From Allantophomopsis cytisporea (Eukaryota; Ascomycota; Leotiomycetes; Phacidiales; Phacidiaceae): a DNA stretch of 64,000 bases. The notes under the pieces were generated by a model that made no database searches, was not told the origin of the DNA, and worked only from the letters and a program-made list of their open reading frames with translations. The translations under genes and the position numbers were made by a program. The stretch covers positions 1,612,001 through 1,676,000 of the forward strand of contig CP103032.1 in the NCBI GenBank assembly GCA_024752435.1, written 5' to 3'. Below are positions 59,300-64,000 of this stretch, piece after piece. Within the stretch, counting starts at the first letter, position 1. Every line of letters begins with the position of its first letter.

Positions 59300-60112
59300 C
59301 TACGATTTCAAACTTTGCATCTCTTCTTCCCGTATCCGTGCATCACAGACTCCAGGGAAATCACAACTGCAACCTACCTCCTCCCCTCTCCTGACAGTTC
59401 GCATGGTGATGGAATATCGCTCCTCCCTAGGTACCATCTGCCCATCCCGCTGATCAAATTTTCGACCTCTAATTTTATGAGTAAATCCATATCGTGATGG
59501 TCCCATCATAAGCAAGAGAGAGCGAGGAGGGAGAAACAACTCCCAAGCTTCTGGACTAGCGGCTTCAATGACCGGTGAATCACGTTCAGGGGTGTTGGTA
59601 GTGGGAGCCTCTGGGGTATCAGGAGTCTCAACAACTGATCGTTTCGGCTTCCTCATACGAATGGCGTCCGCTGGTCCACATCTTTTAAAACCCATCGGAA
59701 CAGTGCTCCCAATTGATAAACTATACAGTGCTTCGCCAAATGCAGAGTGAGTATCTACGTGAGGCGGGATTCCTGTCCCAGGAGGATAATACTGAACTGT
59801 AAATTGGTCTGGGAGGTAGTCTTGAACTGGGAGTCTCGGGAGGAGATCCGTAAGATAACTTGGAGGAGGTGTCATGTTTGTTTCGGAAGCGGCAAATGTC
59901 TGGTAGTCAAAGTGTGGTCCGAAGTGAATGGTTTGTCGTCTCTTATGGTCGGACCACTGCTTGTCGTTGAGAATAGCGGCGATTATAGCTGCTTCCTCTT
60001 GTTCGGTGATGAATTCATTATAAAGCACCAGCCCGTTCTCCCACCTTTGGATGTTGGGATGTTCAGGATCCACATACGGTGTAGGTGCTTCACTTTTTGA
60101 CACCCCCGACAT
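59300..60112 (-). CDS. AlkB-like Fe(II)/2-oxoglutarate dioxygenase (ALKBH8-type)
   Basis: Single exon, 270 residues, ATG at 60112. AlkB proteins demethylate or hydroxylate nucleic acids. The iron ligands are visible as HVDTH (His and Asp of HxD) near residue 118 and the distal His in YGFTHKIRG near residue 214; the 2-oxoglutarate-binding Arg lies in RYSITMRTVRRG. The N-terminal lid begins GLVLYNEFITEQEEAAIIAAI. A Pro/Thr/Glu-rich insert of about 35 residues sits between the beta strands (VETPDTPEAPTTNTPERD). The C-terminal CSCDFPGVCD cysteine motif resembles that of ALKBH8-like proteins, whose animal members act on wobble uridine of tRNA. There is no RRM or methyltransferase domain, unlike animal ALKBH8, so the tRNA role is tentative. 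Confidence 0.87.
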   Translation of the reverse strand: MSGVSKSEAPTPYVDPEHPNIQRWENGLVLYNEFITEQEEAAIIAAILNDKQWSDHKRRQTIHFGPHFDYQTFAASETNMTPPPSYLTDLLPRLPVQDYLPDQFTVQYYPPGTGIPPHVDTHSAFGEALYSLSIGSTVPMGFKRCGPADAIRMRKPKRSVVETPDTPEAPTTNTPERDSPVIEAASPEAWELFLPPRSLLLMMGPSRYGFTHKIRGRKFDQRDGQMVPREERYSITMRTVRRGEEVGCSCDFPGVCDARIREEEMQSLKS

Positions 60113-61199
60113 TTCACCTCGTCCTGATGATTGATTCTACCCTCAGCCGCTCTATCCTTGGAATTGGTAATTCGACGGTTGTCGAGGAAAATTGAGAGCG
60201 AACAGCAATACCGAAAGTCAGCCCGATAGTTTATGCGCTAGTACTTACGGGGAAATAAATATCCGATTCTACATCATTAGTCGACTCGTGATGGGCCGAT
60301 TTAAGACGTGCGTTCAAAACTGAGACATGAAGCTTAGTACTGTCCGAAAATACGCTTTTTATTGTTTGGGTATTACTAATTAAGCTTATTCTCGGGACCT
60401 TCCACGTCTCTGCTGCTTAATTGCATTTCCGGATTAAACACCGCCTAAAACCCTATGTTCTTTATCTAAACCTATCATGATGGTCTGTCTCCTAATATTT
60501 CCCAATATTTCATCCTACTGACACAATGCCGTCAGAAGCTTTGTTTTGCAGAGGCTGTATTGATAACAATCTAAGTTACAACATTCGAGAGTATGTTCCA
60601 TCCTGAAGTCGTCGCAATTAGACATTCGCAATCGTTTTCCAACCAAGGCCGGGTCAGCCAGGTGCAGAGTATGAGTAGGTTTCATGTATTCTTTATACTA
60701 TAATGTGGCCCTTAGTTCCTGCAAAATCCTGTCTGTCATCGGCTTCATCGAAGCTTAAATGGATGGTAGAGTAAAATTTTCAGAAAAAGGGAACAAATTC
60801 AGACATCGGACTGCTATCCTCATGTATTGAGTGCTTGTTGTTGATACATCATAACTTATTGACCTATGCAGCAGGGGGCATCGCATTTTAAATATGCATA
60901 CGGGGATCGGGTAAATGGGTAAGTTGAGTATTAGCTCTCACAAAGCGGGGAGATCTCATTTAGTAAAGATCTTCTAATTGAACATCCTAACTCCATATGT
61001 CTATATATTTGGAGAAGCATGGTTGGTGGGCTGTTCTGAGGTAGATACAGCCTGAAGTCAGCAAGAGGCTTCTTTTTTATAATTAGTTTTGTACAGCGAT
61101 GATAGTATAAAGCTAGATGAACATGGAACAAGATCTCTCGACCATTTTTGTCCGAACCCTTCTATTCCTAAGTGGTAGAATCGACTTGTTGTATTTGCC
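60113..61199. other. Intergenic region
   Basis: 1.09 kb between divergent genes, AT-rich. Left end is the dioxygenase promoter, right end the GH35 promoter. No gene seen. Confidence 0.5.
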
Positions 61200-64000
61200 A
61201 TGGTTTATTTAGTGCCAATTTTAAGCCTCATTTTACTCTCTTACGCCTCGGTGTTGCAGGAAATCCCAAGTGTCAACTTACTTGACGGACAACTCTTACA
61301 AAGTATTTAAGCAGAATATAGATATATTTACTTAGAACACATGACTTACGATGCACAAGGTAACATGGGATCAGCACTCACTCTTTATACGAGGAGAACA
61401 TATTATGTTCTTCTCTGGCAAATTCCATCCATTTCGACTTCCAGTCCCAGGCCTATGGCTTGATGTATTCCAGAAGATCAAAGCAACGGGTTTCAATGGA
61501 GCATCATTCTATACTGATTGGGGTCTACTGGAAGGAAATCCGGGCCACGTTATCACTGATAGCATCTTTTCGCTCGACGAATTCTTCCAAGCTGCAACTG
61601 AGGCAGGTATTTACCTTCTGGCACGTCCTGGTCCATATATCAATGCAGAAACCGCTGCCGGTGGAATGCCAGGCTGGACCCTACGTCTCAAAGGTATTCT
61701 CAGATCAAATGCTACTGATTACCTCAATGCGACTCAAAATTATGTCTCTACTATCGCGAAGATAATTGCTGATGCGCAAATTGCGAATGGTGGCCCTGTA
61801 ACCATGGTTCAGCCCGAAAATGAATATTCGACCTGGCCAGGTTATCTAACTTTCCAGACGTCATGAATAGGGACTATATATGGCGTTTGTTGAGCAACAG
61901 TTTCGCGATGCTGGAGTACTGTTGCCATTTGTGGTCAATGATAATGAAAATGCTGGAGACTTTGCTCCTGGAAGTGGATTGGGAGCCGTGGATCTATACG
62001 GAATTGATGCATATCCTATGCGTTATGATTGTGAGCTTCTAGTCTTTCGTGTAGTTTCTGGCTGATTGTAACCCAGGTGCTCACCCATATGTGTGGCCAA
62101 CATATAGATTTCCAAGAGAGTGGCAAGTCACGCATCAGATTTATAGTCCTACAACACCCTTCACCATTGCCGAGCTTCAGTCGGGATCAGGAGGAGGATG
62201 GTAATTCCCCCTCGACATTTTTGCGTTTGTGTGAGATGTTTAGCTCACTTTTCTAGGGGAGGTGTGACTGAAGATGGATGTGCTATCCTGGTGAACAATG
62301 AAGCTATCCGAGTCCTGTATAAAAACAACTATAGCTTTGGAGTGACGATGTTTAATTCATACATGGTTGTGTCACCCGTAGTACACTTAGAGAAGGAGGA
62401 AAGCTGACAGTGTAGAAGATATATGGAGGCACCAATTGGGGAAACCTTGGATATCATGGTGGTTACACTTCAGACGACTATGGAGCAGCTATAACCGAAG
62501 ATCGTCTTGTTTGGCGCGAAAATTTTAGTGAATTGAAGCTTGAAGCCAACTTTCTCAAAATCTCGCCAGCCTACCTAACAGCCACTCCTGGGAACGCAGC
62601 CAACGGATCCTATGGATCGTCTACTGATATCGCCATGGCTCCTTTATTCGGTAATGGTACTTCAACCAACTTCTATATCATGAGACATGCCGATTTTACC
62701 TCCACTTCAAATACGACTTATGCCTTAGAATTGATGACAAGTGAAGGCAATTTCAGTATCCCACAGTTGGGAGGCACACTTTCTTTAAATGGGCGTGACG
62801 CAAAAGTTCATGTTACAGATTATGATGTCGGTGGTATTGATCTCATTTATTCTTTAGCCGAGATCTTCACTTGGGCAAAGGGATATGGAGACAGACGCGT
62901 GCTGGTCCTCTATGGCGGAGTTGGGGAAGTTCATGAAGCAGCGCTCAAAACAAGTCTCGGAAGTCCAATTGTTGTTGAGGGATGGGGTGTAAAAACTGAA
63001 AGAGTAGGGTTAACCTGGATACTAAATTGGAAAATTACACCAGTCCGGAAAGTGGTTACTATCGGAGAACTTCAATTGTTACTGGTCTGGAGGAATGAAG
63101 CCTTCAATTATTGGGTCTTGGAGCTGGCAGCGCCTGAACCACTTGGGAGCTTCACATCGATTTCAAAAGCGACAGCCATCATAAAGGCTGGCTACCTTCT
63201 CCGAAGCGCAGCTGTTCTTCAGAACAAGTTGAAATTGACAGGAGACTTGAATGCAACCACAGATATCGAGGTGCTGTCTTCACCAGCACAAAATCTTACT
63301 GAGATTTCCTTCAACGGGATTCCTCTCAGTACAAGAAGATCCAAAATAGGAACTCTTTCTTCGACCGTGATATACAAAGCTCCTAGAATCTCCATACCTG
63401 ATTTTCCTTGCATAGAATGGAGATATCTCGACTCTTTACCGGAAATCCGCCCAAATTATGATGACAAATCGTGGACACCACTAACGAGCCCTACTATCAA
63501 TAATCCCCGACATTTCACAACGCCAACTTCTTTGTATGCCAGCGATTATGGGTATCACACTGGTTCTCTGATTTACCGTGGACATTTTATTGCCGAGGGT
63601 GGCGAGGTGACTTTCTTTGTGAATGCTACTGGCGGCTACGGCTTTGGGCATTCGGTATGGCTTAATGAAACTTTCCTTGGATCTTGGATAGGCAGTGGCG
63701 AAAATCAGATGTATGCGCGGAATTTTAGTTTTCCAAGGTTGTTAGCAAGTGGAAGGCCATACGTTATCACAATCCTAATAGATCACATGGGTCAGGACGA
63801 AGAAGCTCCCGGGACAGATGCTATCAAATTCCCACGCGGTATTCTAGACTTCTCTTTATCTAATAGGTCTGGTTCAGACGTGACATGGAAGATGACAGGT
63901 AATTTCGGAGGGGAACAGTATCTAGACTTAGTACGGGGGCCAAGAAATGAAGGTGCTATGTTTGCTGAAAGACAGGTTTATCACCTCCCAAATCCGCCTG
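61200..64000 (+). pseudogene. GH35 beta-galactosidase, frameshifted and cut by the window end
   Basis: Glycoside hydrolase family 35, which removes terminal beta-galactose from plant wall polysaccharides outside the cell. A likely first exon from 61200 encodes a signal peptide (MVYLVPILSLILLSYAS). The catalytic barrel starts at VTWDQHSLFIRGEHIMFFSG and includes RPGPYINAE and QPENEYS, the acid/base Glu. Introns at 62028-62075 and 62202-62258 and a GTTGTG-AG intron at about 62366-62415 are consistent with the frame. The nucleophile is in IAELQSGSGGGW. From 62416 one frame stays open to the window end (over 520 residues, GGTNWGNLGYHGGYTSDDYG onward). At 61850-61880 the frame breaks twice: TGA at 61863-61865 ends the first frame, homology resumes one frame over and then in the third. 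The join of exon 1 is also unclear. It is either a young pseudogene or carries sequence errors. Confidence 0.8.

Noticed and set aside
61863..61865. TGA in GH35 as recoding or programmed frameshift
   Set aside because: No slippery site or downstream structure stands out, fungi lack selenocysteine insertion, and two separate frame changes are needed.

Overview
The window reads as nuclear DNA of a filamentous ascomycete (Pezizomycotina). The evidence is short introns of about 45-70 nt with GTATGT-like donors and CTAAC/CTGAT-like branch sites, fungal-only families (Zn2Cys6/MHR regulator, 2EXR proteins, DUF3176, fungal GH35 and cutinase) and Neurospora-like versions of housekeeping genes. A leotiomycete such as a member of the Sclerotiniaceae is my best guess from overall character; that placement is inference.

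Layout. 1-31 kb is a dense housekeeping block: a CCCH zinc-finger protein; complex I 75-kDa subunit; a UBL+WLM metalloprotease; ERD2 (HDEL/KDEL receptor); a large nuclear protein with a possible AF4-like C-terminal domain; an F-box/leucine-rich-repeat protein; SUZ12 of Polycomb repressive complex 2; a 2EXR protein; an RS/SR-rich protein with a 24-bp coding repeat; SF3b145 (U2 snRNP); a SLY41-type triose-phosphate-translocator-family transporter; and a seven-helix membrane protein. 31-37.3 kb is gene-free with microsatellites and short tandem repeats. ORC5 lies at 37.4-38.9 kb, a second 2EXR protein at 40.6 kb, a DUF3176 membrane protein at 42.5 kb and a seven-exon transaldolase at 45.0 kb.

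47.3-54.3 kb carries four tRNA genes: Ala-AGC, Asp-GTC with a 10-nt intron, Pro-TGG, and Leu-AAG with a 26-nt intron. Between them lie a secreted cutinase-family esterase and a Zn2Cys6 regulator. 55.6-59.2 kb holds a Nit2-type carbon-nitrogen hydrolase divergent from a DAL5/FEN2-type permease. Next to the regulator this looks like a small uptake-and-hydrolysis module (inference). An ALKBH8-like dioxygenase follows. The window ends inside a GH35 beta-galactosidase whose 5' third appears frameshifted.

Exon boundaries were worked out by hand from splice motifs, reading-frame continuity and family conservation. In every multi-exon gene reported as intact, the coding part I could place stays in frame from exon to exon. 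The first exon of the Zn2Cys6 gene, the start of the AF4-like gene and the 5' part of the GH35 gene remain unresolved. The less ordinary points are the AF4-like domain, two GC-AG introns (one inside a zinc cluster), two 51-nt stop-free introns whose retention would keep the frame, a 15-nt exon in the complex I gene, and the broken GH35 gene.
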